From Anaerolineales bacterium HSG25 (GTDB taxonomy: Bacteria > Chloroflexota > Anaerolineae > 4572-78 > J111): 64,000 nucleotides of DNA. The DNA is taken from assembly GCA_030377865.1 (NCBI GenBank), contig JAUCGA010000018.1, positions 1 through 64,000 on the forward strand, in the 5' to 3' direction. The stretch's first letter is position 1. Every line of letters starts with the position of its first letter. The notes under the pieces are model-generated. The model searched no databases and was not told the origin of the DNA. It worked only from the letters and a program-made list of their open reading frames with translations. Positions 22,372 through 30,660 of the stretch are shown here, piece by piece. The translations under genes and the position numbers were made by a program.

Positions 22372-23559
22372 ATGATACCAAAAACAAGAATCATTCTATT
22401 TACGGGTAAAGGCGGAGTCGGCAAAACCACCATCTCGGCGGCGACGGCCTTGCGGGCGGCAGAGATGGGCTACAAAACTTTGGTCATATCCACCGATCCG
22501 GCGCACAGTTTGGCCGATGCGCTCGACTGTCAGATTGGGCCGGAGCCGACGAAACTACGCCCCAATCTATACGCTCAAGAGTTGGATGTGTACTACTCCA
22601 TCAAAAAATATTGGGGTAACATGCGCGAGGTCATCATGAGCTTCGTCAAATGGCAAGGGGTGGAGCGGGTGATTGCCGAAGAGATGGCGATTCTGCCCGG
22701 CATGGAGGAGACCTCGGCCTTTATGTGGCTGGAGCATTTTTATCAAAGTGGCGAGTATGACCTGATTATCGTCGATAGCGCGCCGACGGGGGAAACTCTC
22801 AAACATTTGACCCTGCCGCAGGTCAGTCAATGGTGGGTCACGCGGGGACAACAGGTACCACTCAAAAACTGGACTCGCAAAGGCTTAGGTACAATGGTGC
22901 AACTCGCAACCGGAGTTCCTTTAAATGAAGGGCTGGCCGAGCTACAATTATTTTATAACAAACTGCAAAGCGCCCAAAAGATCATGAGCAACTCCGATAT
23001 TTGCACCATCCGTATTGTTTTGAACCCAGAGCGCATGGTGATTCAGGAGGCTCTGCGGGCTTACACCTATCTGCAACTGTACGGCTACCCCGTCGATTCG
23101 ATCATTGTCAATCGGATTCTGCCAGAGGATAGCGGGCAAGCCGTTTTTGGTGAATATTTGGAGGCACAAAAAGGGTATCTGAACGACATCGATCATAAGT
23201 TTGAACCCCTGCCAATTTTCCGAGTGCCTCACTCTGGGCGGGAGGTGTTCGGCTTGGATCGTCTACGGGACATCGCCGAACAAGTCTATGCCGAGCAAGA
23301 CCCGCGCCAAATCTTCTTCAACGAAAAGCCGTATCAGTTTGTGGAGCAGACGCATGGCTATCTGCTCATGGTACGTCTGCCCTCATTGCAAGACGAGGAG
23401 GTCAGCGTGACTCAACGGGAGGATGAACTGATTATTCAGGCCAAACAGCGGCGACATAATCTGTTTTTGCCCCGTTTTTTAACCTATTATCATGTCACCA
23501 ATAGTCAGATGGTCGATGGACAGCTGTTGGTGCGTTTTGAGAAAAAGTACGACCATTAA
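22372..23559 (+). CDS. ArsA/GET3-type ATPase with C-terminal Hsp20-like domain
   Basis: A 395-aa SIMIBI-class ATPase. The P-loop GKGGVGKTT (12-20) is of the deviant Walker A type, followed by STDPAHSLADAL (switch) and IIVDSAPTGETLK (Walker B region). The last about 80 residues (YLLMVRLPSLQDEEVSV...LIIQ) read as an alpha-crystallin/Hsp20-like domain, an arrangement known in bacterial ArsA-like proteins. No ars genes are nearby, so tail-anchored or other protein targeting is more likely than arsenite export. Start chosen at ATG 22372 with GTGAGG just upstream. The TAA stop is the target duplication of Rep-G2. Confidence 0.9.
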   Translation: MIPKTRIILFTGKGGVGKTTISAATALRAAEMGYKTLVISTDPAHSLADALDCQIGPEPTKLRPNLYAQELDVYYSIKKYWGNMREVIMSFVKWQGVERVIAEEMAILPGMEETSAFMWLEHFYQSGEYDLIIVDSAPTGETLKHLTLPQVSQWWVTRGQQVPLKNWTRKGLGTMVQLATGVPLNEGLAELQLFYNKLQSAQKIMSNSDICTIRIVLNPERMVIQEALRAYTYLQLYGYPVDSIIVNRILPEDSGQAVFGEYLEAQKGYLNDIDHKFEPLPIFRVPHSGREVFGLDRLRDIAEQVYAEQDPRQIFFNEKPYQFVEQTHGYLLMVRLPSLQDEEVSVTQREDELIIQAKQRRHNLFLPRFLTYYHVTNSQMVDGQLLVRFEKKYDH

Positions 23560-23717
23560 GGAAGTTCCAGAATTTAAAACCTCCCAAAACCATTGTGACA
23601 CTCTACCCCTCCCAGCCTCCCCCTGCTAGGGGGAGGAGCCGCTTCCCCCCTAGCAGGGGGGACTGAGGGGGGTAGAGACTCTGCTCAATTTGGGAGATTT
23701 ATTTTCTTGGAATTGCC
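23560..23717. repeat. Rep-G element G2 with 3-bp target duplication
   Basis: GGAAGTTCC...CCTCCCAAAACC and AATTTGGGAG...CTTGGAATTGCC, flanked by TAA on both sides (23557-23559, 23718-23720). The left TAA is the ArsA-like stop codon. The cargo is a C/G-rich palindrome (CCCCCTGCTAGGGGG). Confidence 0.85.
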
Positions 23718-23737
23718 TAACCTTGGAGGCTGTTACC

Positions 23738-23950
23738 ATGTCTGAAATGATGACTGTTGAAGTGCAACCCGAATATCGAATCACGTTACCTTCCATTGTT
23801 CATGAAAAACTCAAATTACAGGAGGGAGATGAACTATTAATAGATGTTCAGGACGGGATAATCGTTATGATTCCAAAACCAAAGGATTTTGTAGTGGCTA
23901 TGGCTGGACTCTATAAAGAGACATGGCAGGGGATCGATACCACTGAATAG
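23738..23950 (+). CDS. AbrB/MazE-like DNA-binding protein (orphan)
   Basis: A 70-aa protein with a SpoVT/AbrB swapped-hairpin pattern: VEVQPEYRITLPSIVHEKLKLQEGDELLIDVQDGIIVMIPK. Such proteins are transition-state regulators or antitoxins of the MazE/VapB kind. The ATG at 23738 follows TTGGAGG, which lies just outside the Rep-G2 right end, so the insertion left the ribosome site intact. No toxin-like ORF follows within the next 180 bp (that space holds only AT-rich DNA with ATTTACCATTCACC-like words). It is either an orphan antitoxin or a stand-alone regulator. Confidence 0.8.
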   Translation: MSEMMTVEVQPEYRITLPSIVHEKLKLQEGDELLIDVQDGIIVMIPKPKDFVVAMAGLYKETWQGIDTTE

Positions 23951-24134
23951 TTTGAAACAACACCAAATTATAAATGGTGAATTATAAATGGTAAATGAGC
24001 CGCTATGAAGGCACAAGCCAATCACACGCACCAGAATATCCGACGATCCGTTGCGGTGTTGTCTGCCCAAAAATTCTGTTAGCGTCAGGTAATTTACCAT
24101 TCACCATTTACCATTTAACCAAAGGAGCTAAACC

Positions 24135-24629
24135 ATGGAACATCAAATTCCAGAATCGGCCAAGCGCCGAGTCCGTAACATTATGACCACCGATGTGATT
24201 AGCGTGAGTCCCGGAACCGCAGTCAGTGAGATTGCCAAACTGATTGCCGAAAAAGGGATTACTGGCGTGCCAGTTATCAATGAACAAGAGGAAGTGTTAG
24301 GAGTCGTCACCGAATTGGACATGATTGTCCGCAATACCCATTTTAAGATGCCCAACTTTGTCATGATTCTGGACATCGTCATCCATCTTGAATCGAAGCG
24401 AGATTATGAAGAGCGTCTTCGTAATGTGCTAGGAACCAGAGCCGAGCAGATCATGTCGAAACCGGCGGTCACGATTGCCCCCTCCGCGTCCATTGAGGAT
24501 TTGGCCAACATCATGGTCGATAAACGTATGAACCCCGTACCGGTAGTTGAGAACGGTAAACTGGTTGGAGTGGTCAGTCGTCGCGATGTAATTCGTCTTA
24601 TGGCCGAAGAGTCCGAACAAACTGAGTAG
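24135..24629 (+). CDS. Tandem CBS domain protein
   Basis: A 164-aa protein made of two CBS motifs: residues about 12-65 (VRNIMTTDVISVSPGTAVSEIA...GITGVPVINEQEEVLGVVTELDMI) and about 98-155 (AEQIMSKPAVTIAPSASIEDLA...MNPVPVVENGKLVGVVSRRDVIR). CBS pairs bind adenine nucleotides or S-adenosyl ligands and usually regulate another protein. AAGGAG lies 9 bases before the ATG. The neighbour is not an obvious partner enzyme, so the target is unknown. Confidence 0.92.
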   Translation: MEHQIPESAKRRVRNIMTTDVISVSPGTAVSEIAKLIAEKGITGVPVINEQEEVLGVVTELDMIVRNTHFKMPNFVMILDIVIHLESKRDYEERLRNVLGTRAEQIMSKPAVTIAPSASIEDLANIMVDKRMNPVPVVENGKLVGVVSRRDVIRLMAEESEQTE

Positions 24630-24664
24630 GTACAGTGTAAAATAAATTTTGCGGGGTTTTCAAG

Positions 24665-24755
24665 GTAAAAGTTCAGTAAAGTAGCCCTAGAAACCCGATT
24701 TCTTTAAGAAATCGGGTTTCTGACACTCTTTCTGGCGAGTTCACTGAATATTTAC
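24665..24755 (+). repeat. Rep-A MITE copy e
   Basis: 91 bp, full length. Flanks TTTCAAG directly on both sides (24658-24664 and 24756-24762), a 7-bp duplication, one short of the usual 8. Confidence 0.88.
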
Positions 24756-24770
24756 TTTCAAGGTAAGACC

Positions 24771-24825
24771 TCCAAGGAGAAAACCACACCTTGGAGGACG
24801 CGAAGCCATTCTCCTCCGAGGTACT
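24771..24825. repeat. Rep-H unit
   Basis: CCTCCAAGGAGAAAACCACA / CACCTTGGAGG followed by TTCTCCTCCGAGGTACTC. Words are identical to those inside the DUF2079-like gene. Confidence 0.65.
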
Positions 24826-24832
24826 CTGCTCC

Positions 24833-24895
24833 GGGTTTGCCCGTTGGTAGTTCGGGTTCGCCCGTTGGTAGTTCGGGTTTGCCCGTTGGTAGTTC
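24833..24895 (+). repeat. Three-copy 21-bp tandem repeat
   Basis: Unit GGGTTTGCCCGTTGGTAGTTC repeated three times (the middle copy has TTC for TTT). It lies about 70 bp before the FG-GAP gene. No spacers, so not a CRISPR array. Confidence 0.85.
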
Positions 24896-24964
24896 GGGGA
24901 GGTGTTTGAAAAAACCACGCAAAACTTATTTCATGCTGTAATTACTAATAATAGGAGTTCTCCC

Positions 24965-27900
24965 ATGAAATTGCCCCGATTTTTTTTATTGATAGCCGTG
25001 ATCCTGTTTTTTGGTACTCTTTTGAACCAATCCTTGAGTATCCATGCCCAAACCTCGCCCCAAACAGTTCTGCACAACAACCTCGACAGCCCCGACCAGA
25101 TAGTTGAGGCCGGTGGTTTTACCACTCTAATTACGAGCAGTTTTGTTACGGGTCGGATGGGCAACGCACCGCAGTTTGGCGCGGATTCCACCAATGAAGT
25201 GATCAAATTTCCGGCCCAAGACAATATCAACCTTAGCCAAGGAGAAGTTGAGTTTTGGTACAAACCGAACTACGACGCGGATCAAGATGATGAAACCCAT
25301 GCTCTGCTGACCGTGGGCGACATTTACAACCCACCGAATCTACTGATTCATGAAAGTGACCGACTATATCTGACCTTCAATCAGGATCATGATATTGTGT
25401 ATGAGGTTCAATCAGCCTACCACGCCTCGTTATGGCAAGCCGATGAGTGGGTACATATCCGAGCCTGCTGGGATAGCAGTTTAGGCCGCAATGCCCTCAA
25501 ACTGTACGTCAATGGCGAGCAGGTCAACACCACCTCCACCCACGGCGGCTGGGATTTAGGTAGTATGGCGGAGCAGTATATCTATGTTGGCTCTGGAGAT
25601 TTGACAGGCGTTTTCCCTGCCGATGGTCTACTGGATGAACTGATTATCCGTGACCAACCTTACTGGGAACGAGGTCTGTTTGTCGATAGTGGTCAGTCTC
25701 TTGGCTCCCAAACTAGCCAGAGCGTCGCTCTAGGAGATTTAACGGGAGATGGTTTCCCTGATGCCATTGTGGCGAATGGCGGATCCGATTCGGGTAACAA
25801 AATATGGGGCAATGATGGCAAGGGAAACTTTGCTGAGAGTACCTCTACGCTTGGCGATACTGCTAGTCAAGATGTAGCTTTAGGTCACCTTAATGGGGAT
25901 GGTTATTTGGATGCCTTTGTGGCAAATTTTAGCGGGACCGATAAAGTTTGGCTTAATCAGAACGGAGAATCGTTTGAGGCGAAACAAATACTTGTTGATT
26001 CGCAGAGTACAAGCAACGCGGTGGCTTTGGGTGATTTAGATGGCGATGATGACTTGGATGCCCTTATCGGTTTGTCGAGTGATGGAAACACAGTCTGGTT
26101 TAACAATGATGGTACCGGATTTTACAGCAATAACGGGGTGGCGTATGGCTCAACGACCAGTTGGGATGTAGCCTTAGACGATATTGATGGGGATGGCGAT
26201 TTGGACGCGGTCAGCGGTACACCGGATGGTAGCCCTAGTTTAGTATGGTTTAATCAGGGCGATGGAACCTTTGTCCAAGGCCAAATCTTAAGCCAAAATA
26301 GCGCACAGGCAGTGAGCATGGCCGACTTGAACGGCGACGATTGGCCTGATATTTTTATTGGTAATGAGGATAATAAGCCCGACGAAGTGTGGCTCAATGA
26401 TGGACAAGGTAATTTTACTCAAACGAGTCAACTACTTGGAACCAGTGACACCCAAGATGTGACCCTGTTTGATATTGACCAAGATGGCGATTTAGATGCC
26501 TTTGTCGCTAATTTGGGTGAGCCAAACATAGTCTGGCGTAATGATGGCACGGGACATTTCAGCGAAACCGGACAAACCCTTGGTACAAACAAATTAAGTT
26601 ATGGAGTGGCCGCGGGAGATGTTGATGGGGATGGTGATATCGACGTGTTTGTTGCTAATGCTAACGCAAATAAGGTCTGGCTGAATCAGACCATCAATGC
26701 GTCAATGCAGGTCACTCAGCATAGCCCACCTAACAATGATAAACTGGTCTCGCCGCAACAGGTAATTACTGTTCTGTTCGACAAATCAATCGAATCCAGT
26801 AGTGTCACCAGTCAATCCGTAACAATTTGGGGCGACCAAACCGGCAGGTATGGCGGTCAGCTCTCGACAGGTACTAAAATCTATCAGTTTGAGGCGAGTC
26901 AACCCTTTAAACCCGGTGAGACGATTCATATTCATACGCATCCGCCCTTAAAAGGGCTATTTGCTGATTTTACGCCGTATCAGTGGCAATTCCGAATCAA
27001 AGCCTTGGGTGGTGGTGGTTCATTTATCAACACCGAGCAAGCGTTGGGCCAGTCTGATAGTACCGATGTAGCTTTAGCCGATATTGATAGAGATGGCGAT
27101 TTAGACGCGCTGGTGGCTAATAATAATGGTCAAAATAACAAGGTTTGGCTGAATAATGGCTCCGGCCAGTTTCCTGACCCGATTACCTTAACTGGCGGAA
27201 AAAGTAGCCGCCATGTTGCATTAGGCGACCTGAACGGAGATTTTTGGCTCGATACGGTCTGGGCTAACGACGGGCCAAACGAAATTTGGCTGAGAGGTAA
27301 CAACGTTCCCACGCTATTCTACCGTTCCACCGAAATGTCGGGCACTGCCACCAGTAACGCGGTCGCGTTGGGTGACGTAAACGGGGATGGCTCGTTAGAT
27401 ATTCTGTTTGCCAACGATGGGGCAAATAGCCTGTGGCTAAATGACGGCAAGGCCAACTTTACCAATAGCGGGCAGTCGATTGGTTCTGATGCAAGTGGCA
27501 CTCCGAACAACAGTAGTGCGGTAGCTTTGGCCGATTTTGATAACGATGGCGACTTAGATGCCTTTATCGGTAACGTTGGCACAGCTAATCAGGTTTGGGC
27601 CAATGACGGTCTCGGCAACTTTACCGATAGTCAACAGCGACTGGGACAGAGTAGCAACACCACGGCCATTATTGTGGCCGATCTGGATCAAGATGGTGAT
27701 TTAGATGTGGGTGAGGCCAACTATGGTCAACCGAGTCGAGTTTGGCTCAATAATGGAAAAGGTAGATTTGACAAACATCGTGACTCGTTAGTCTCGTTCG
27801 ATAGTTTGAGCCTCGCGGTGGGGGATGTTGATGGGGATGCTGACTTAGACCTTCTGCTTGGTAACGGTGACGGGGATGATCAGTCTAATGTCATGCTCCG

Positions 27901-29155
27901 TAACAATAGCTCTGCTGGATTTCAGCAAGCATTGCAAGGGTTAGGTAAATCGACCACTACCAACGCGCTGGCTCTAGGCGATTTAGACGGCGATGGTGAT
28001 TTGGACATCTTCATGGGCAATGGGGCCGGGCAAGCCAATCAAGTGTGGCTCAATGAGAAACAGGGGCGGGGCACATTTAAAAAAGCAACCCAAAAACTCG
28101 GTAGTCGAAACAGTCGAGCAGTCAGGTTGAGAGATTTGGACGGTGATGGAGATTTAGACATGCTTGTTGCTAACAGTCGGTCTAAACAAACCGGTTCGGC
28201 GAGACAAACCGACCAAGCGAATGAGATTTGGTTTAATAACGGGCAAGGGGTCTTTACTGACACTGGTCAGAGTATTGGTGATAACGATACCAACTCGGTT
28301 GCTTTAGCTGACCTCGACAATGATGGGGATGATGATCTGGTTACGGCTAATGAGGCGGGGCAAGCCAACGAAATCTGGTTTAATAACGGACAAGGAGTCT
28401 TTACCGATACCGGCCAGAGTTTGGGCAGTAGCGACAGTAATGCCATCGTCCTCGCCGATTTCGATGGCGATGGTGATGATGATGCGTTTGTGGCTAACGA
28501 TACCGACGCGGCAGATCAGGTTTGGTTTAATAACGGACAAGGAGTCTTTAGCGACACCGGACAAACCCTCGGCACATCAGACAGTAATGCCGTCGCTCTG
28601 GCCGATTTAGATAATGATGGCGATACCGATGTCGTGGTAGGTAACGGATCAGACCAAGCGAATGAAGTCTGGTTTAACAATGGGCAAGGTAACTTTAACA
28701 ATAGCGGGCAACAACTCGGTCAGGCTGATACCAATACTGTTGCCTTGGGCGATGTTGATCAAGATGGAGACATGGATATGTTGGTTGGTAACAGTATCAG
28801 CCAAACCAACCAAGTCTGGTTTAATGATGGACAGGGTACCTTTAGCCAAGGAACCGATACCATCGGTGACAGTGACACCCAGTCGATTGCCTTATCTGAT
28901 CTGGATCAAGATGGCGACTTAGACGCAGTGTTGGGCAACGCCAGTAGCGCCAGTGAAATCTGGTTTAATAACGGTCAGGGTATCTTTGTTGACAGTGGAC
29001 AAACCATCAGCTCGGAGTCGAGTCAAGCCGTTGTCACCGGCGATGTGGACAACGATGGCGATGTGGATATCCTCATCGCCAACAATGGCGCGAATGAGGT
29101 CTTGCTCAATGATGATCTGCTTCAGGGGCTTTATTTGCCGATGATTATGCGATAA
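24965..29155 (+). CDS. Secreted giant FG-GAP/VCBS repeat protein with LamG-like domain
   Basis: A 1396-aa exported protein. A signal peptide (1-28, ending near SIHAQ) is followed by a LamG/concanavalin-like domain (about 35-225), FG-GAP/VCBS-type blades (about 232-575), a Big_5-like domain (about 580-680, with LVSPQQVITVLFDKSIE) and a second long run of blades (685-1380). Each blade has a Ca-binding DxDxDGxxD-type loop (DLDGDGDLD, DVDGDGDID and similar). It ends YLPMIMR, similar to a C-terminal motif I recall from Chloroflexota exoproteins. Likely role: surface adhesion or glycan binding. The start has AGGAG 7-8 bases upstream of the ATG. Near-identical late blades (28220-28560) show internal duplication. 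Confidence 0.9.
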   Translation: MKLPRFFLLIAVILFFGTLLNQSLSIHAQTSPQTVLHNNLDSPDQIVEAGGFTTLITSSFVTGRMGNAPQFGADSTNEVIKFPAQDNINLSQGEVEFWYKPNYDADQDDETHALLTVGDIYNPPNLLIHESDRLYLTFNQDHDIVYEVQSAYHASLWQADEWVHIRACWDSSLGRNALKLYVNGEQVNTTSTHGGWDLGSMAEQYIYVGSGDLTGVFPADGLLDELIIRDQPYWERGLFVDSGQSLGSQTSQSVALGDLTGDGFPDAIVANGGSDSGNKIWGNDGKGNFAESTSTLGDTASQDVALGHLNGDGYLDAFVANFSGTDKVWLNQNGESFEAKQILVDSQSTSNAVALGDLDGDDDLDALIGLSSDGNTVWFNNDGTGFYSNNGVAYGSTTSWDVALDDIDGDGDLDAVSGTPDGSPSLVWFNQGDGTFVQGQILSQNSAQAVSMADLNGDDWPDIFIGNEDNKPDEVWLNDGQGNFTQTSQLLGTSDTQDVTLFDIDQDGDLDAFVANLGEPNIVWRNDGTGHFSETGQTLGTNKLSYGVAAGDVDGDGDIDVFVANANANKVWLNQTINASMQVTQHSPPNNDKLVSPQQVITVLFDKSIESSSVTSQSVTIWGDQTGRYGGQLSTGTKIYQFEASQPFKPGETIHIHTHPPLKGLFADFTPYQWQFRIKALGGGGSFINTEQALGQSDSTDVALADIDRDGDLDALVANNNGQNNKVWLNNGSGQFPDPITLTGGKSSRHVALGDLNGDFWLDTVWANDGPNEIWLRGNNVPTLFYRSTEMSGTATSNAVALGDVNGDGSLDILFANDGANSLWLNDGKANFTNSGQSIGSDASGTPNNSSAVALADFDNDGDLDAFIGNVGTANQVWANDGLGNFTDSQQRLGQSSNTTAIIVADLDQDGDLDVGEANYGQPSRVWLNNGKGRFDKHRDSLVSFDSLSLAVGDVDGDADLDLLLGNGDGDDQSNVMLRNNSSAGFQQALQGLGKSTTTNALALGDLDGDGDLDIFMGNGAGQANQVWLNEKQGRGTFKKATQKLGSRNSRAVRLRDLDGDGDLDMLVANSRSKQTGSARQTDQANEIWFNNGQGVFTDTGQSIGDNDTNSVALADLDNDGDDDLVTANEAGQANEIWFNNGQGVFTDTGQSLGSSDSNAIVLADFDGDGDDDAFVANDTDAADQVWFNNGQGVFSDTGQTLGTSDSNAVALADLDNDGDTDVVVGNGSDQANEVWFNNGQGNFNNSGQQLGQADTNTVALGDVDQDGDMDMLVGNSISQTNQVWFNDGQGTFSQGTDTIGDSDTQSIALSDLDQDGDLDAVLGNASSASEIWFNNGQGIFVDSGQTISSESSQAVVTGDVDNDGDVDILIANNGANEVLLNDDLLQGLYLPMIMR

Positions 29156-29191
29156 CGGTGAGTTATGAATGGTGAATGAGGTGTCATAAAT

Positions 29192-29282
29192 GTAAAAGTT
29201 CAGCAAAACCGCCCTAGAACCCCGATTTCTTTGAGAAATCGGGGTTCTGACGTTCCTTCTGGCGAGTTCACTGAATATTTAC
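29192..29282 (+). repeat. Rep-A MITE copy f
   Basis: 91 bp. The core is slightly changed to ACCCCGATTTC / GAAATCGGGGT, a compensatory change that keeps the hairpin. No clear target duplication. Confidence 0.85.
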
Positions 29283-29289
29283 GCTGTTT

Positions 29290-29322
29290 AGACCTGACAG
29301 GTTTGACAAACTTGTCAGGTCT
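29290..29322. repeat. Rep-M hairpin
   Basis: AGACCTGACAGG-tttgacaaa-CTTGTCAGGTCT, placed between the convergent FG-GAP and MscS genes. It could act as a bidirectional terminator but lacks a T run. Confidence 0.6.
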
Positions 29323-29331
29323 GGATCAAAT

Positions 29332-30651
29332 TTAAGGAACTGACAAAACATTCAAGTTTCGTTCTGGTGTCGAGTTGGAGAAGCCATGCTCATCATAACC
29401 AGCCCAAATTGCCTTATTCAAATCACTCACAACATCCTCCATCTTCATTGGGTCAACAACCCAACCCTCTAGTTGATAGGTAACGCTGGAATCTCCAAAG
29501 CCGGTTGCCAAAATATTTGGGCCTGGCTCAGACATAACCAAAGGATGTTGTTCAGCAAGACCGATACAATATTTCATATAGTCTAGGCCGGCTGTATCTT
29601 CACTCACTTCAAGAGAAACCAAGAACCGAACCATTTTACTAGATTGGGTGTAGGCTGTAACTGTTGAGGTAAAAAGTTGTTGGTTGGGAATAATCAAATC
29701 CACATCGTCAAGTGTTTGTACAGTGGCTGCACGGATATTCATTTTTGTAACCCGGCCCATTTGACCATCAACACTAATAACATCACCGGGACGAACGGAT
29801 TGTTCAAACATTAGCAATAGACCACTGATGAAGTTACTAAGCACTTCTTGCATACCAAAACCGATACCAACGGACAATCCCCCGGTGATGACGGTCATCG
29901 TATCTTCATCAAGCCCCAAGTTACCAAAAGCAAAGATAATCCCCATAGAAATCAAGATATAGCGAACCGGCGTTAGAATGGCCGCGATTGTACCGGATTC
30001 AAAAGTTGTATATTTCTCACCAGAACCCTGGATGATATGTTCAACACCCAAAATTAAATCTATCCAGAAATACAATCCAACAGTCGCTAAGAATAAAGCA
30101 CCTAGTGTTAAAGGAACATCTTCCTCAGAGAATTTTAACAATTCAAAATTAGCAAGTTGATAAAAGTCTACTAGATCAAGCAAAGCATAACCAAAAATAT
30201 AGAGAGCGAACAGAGGGCCTATAAGCCGATAATGGAAACGACTCGTTTTGGTACCAAGTATCTGATAGGCTAGAGAAATACACAACCTGTAGATGAATAG
30301 AACCCACAGTAAGAAATATAGATTGTCTAACAAGCCATACAACTCACCGTCGGCGATGAACTGATTTCGAGCATAGTCAGTCGCGTAAAGGCACATCACT
30401 GGAAAAGCAATATCTGTTATAATCAATAAGCCATGTTTCAGAAATGCTTGTAAACGCCCCGCAAGACTGCGTTCAATTCTTGGTACGACAAAACGTTTAA
30501 TACCTACCCCGATGGCTTGCGAGATAAACCCAGCCGCGACCAAAATTACGGCAATCGTTACCAACTGTCTCTGTACTGCGGCACGACCTAAGTAGAGCAT
30601 AATTTTCAAGAATGGGTCAAGTAATACATTAAAATCATTATAGTCTGACAT
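29332..30651 (-). CDS. MscS-type mechanosensitive channel
   Basis: A 439-aa protein. About five N-terminal TM helices precede the MscS pore (GGLSVGIGFGMQEVLSNFISG, Gly/Ala-rich pore helix) and the beta domain (GDVISVDGQMGRVTKMNIRAATVQTLDDVDLIIPN). It opens under membrane tension to release solutes. Two adjacent ATGs exist; I chose 30651 because it lies 5 bases after GGAGG, whereas the one at 30654 is only 2 bases away. The ribosome site overlaps the TAG of the upstream triple solute-binding gene, so the two are translationally coupled. This coupling is the main clue to joint function. Confidence 0.92.
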   Translation of the reverse strand: MSDYNDFNVLLDPFLKIMLYLGRAAVQRQLVTIAVILVAAGFISQAIGVGIKRFVVPRIERSLAGRLQAFLKHGLLIITDIAFPVMCLYATDYARNQFIADGELYGLLDNLYFLLWVLFIYRLCISLAYQILGTKTSRFHYRLIGPLFALYIFGYALLDLVDFYQLANFELLKFSEEDVPLTLGALFLATVGLYFWIDLILGVEHIIQGSGEKYTTFESGTIAAILTPVRYILISMGIIFAFGNLGLDEDTMTVITGGLSVGIGFGMQEVLSNFISGLLLMFEQSVRPGDVISVDGQMGRVTKMNIRAATVQTLDDVDLIIPNQQLFTSTVTAYTQSSKMVRFLVSLEVSEDTAGLDYMKYCIGLAEQHPLVMSEPGPNILATGFGDSSVTYQLEGWVVDPMKMEDVVSDLNKAIWAGYDEHGFSNSTPERNLNVLSVP

Positions 30652-30660
30652 CATAACCTC

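Noticed and set aside
24833-24895. 21-bp tandem repeat considered as CRISPR
   Set aside because: Units are directly adjacent with no spacers.
24673-24918. Minus-strand ORF with NYQRANP repeats
   Set aside because: Produced by the 21-bp tandem repeat and Rep-A/Rep-H sequence; no start signal.
27130-28849. Several antisense ORFs in the FG-GAP gene
   Set aside because: Periodic shadows of the repeated DxDGD coding sequence; no ribosome sites, no protein-like composition.
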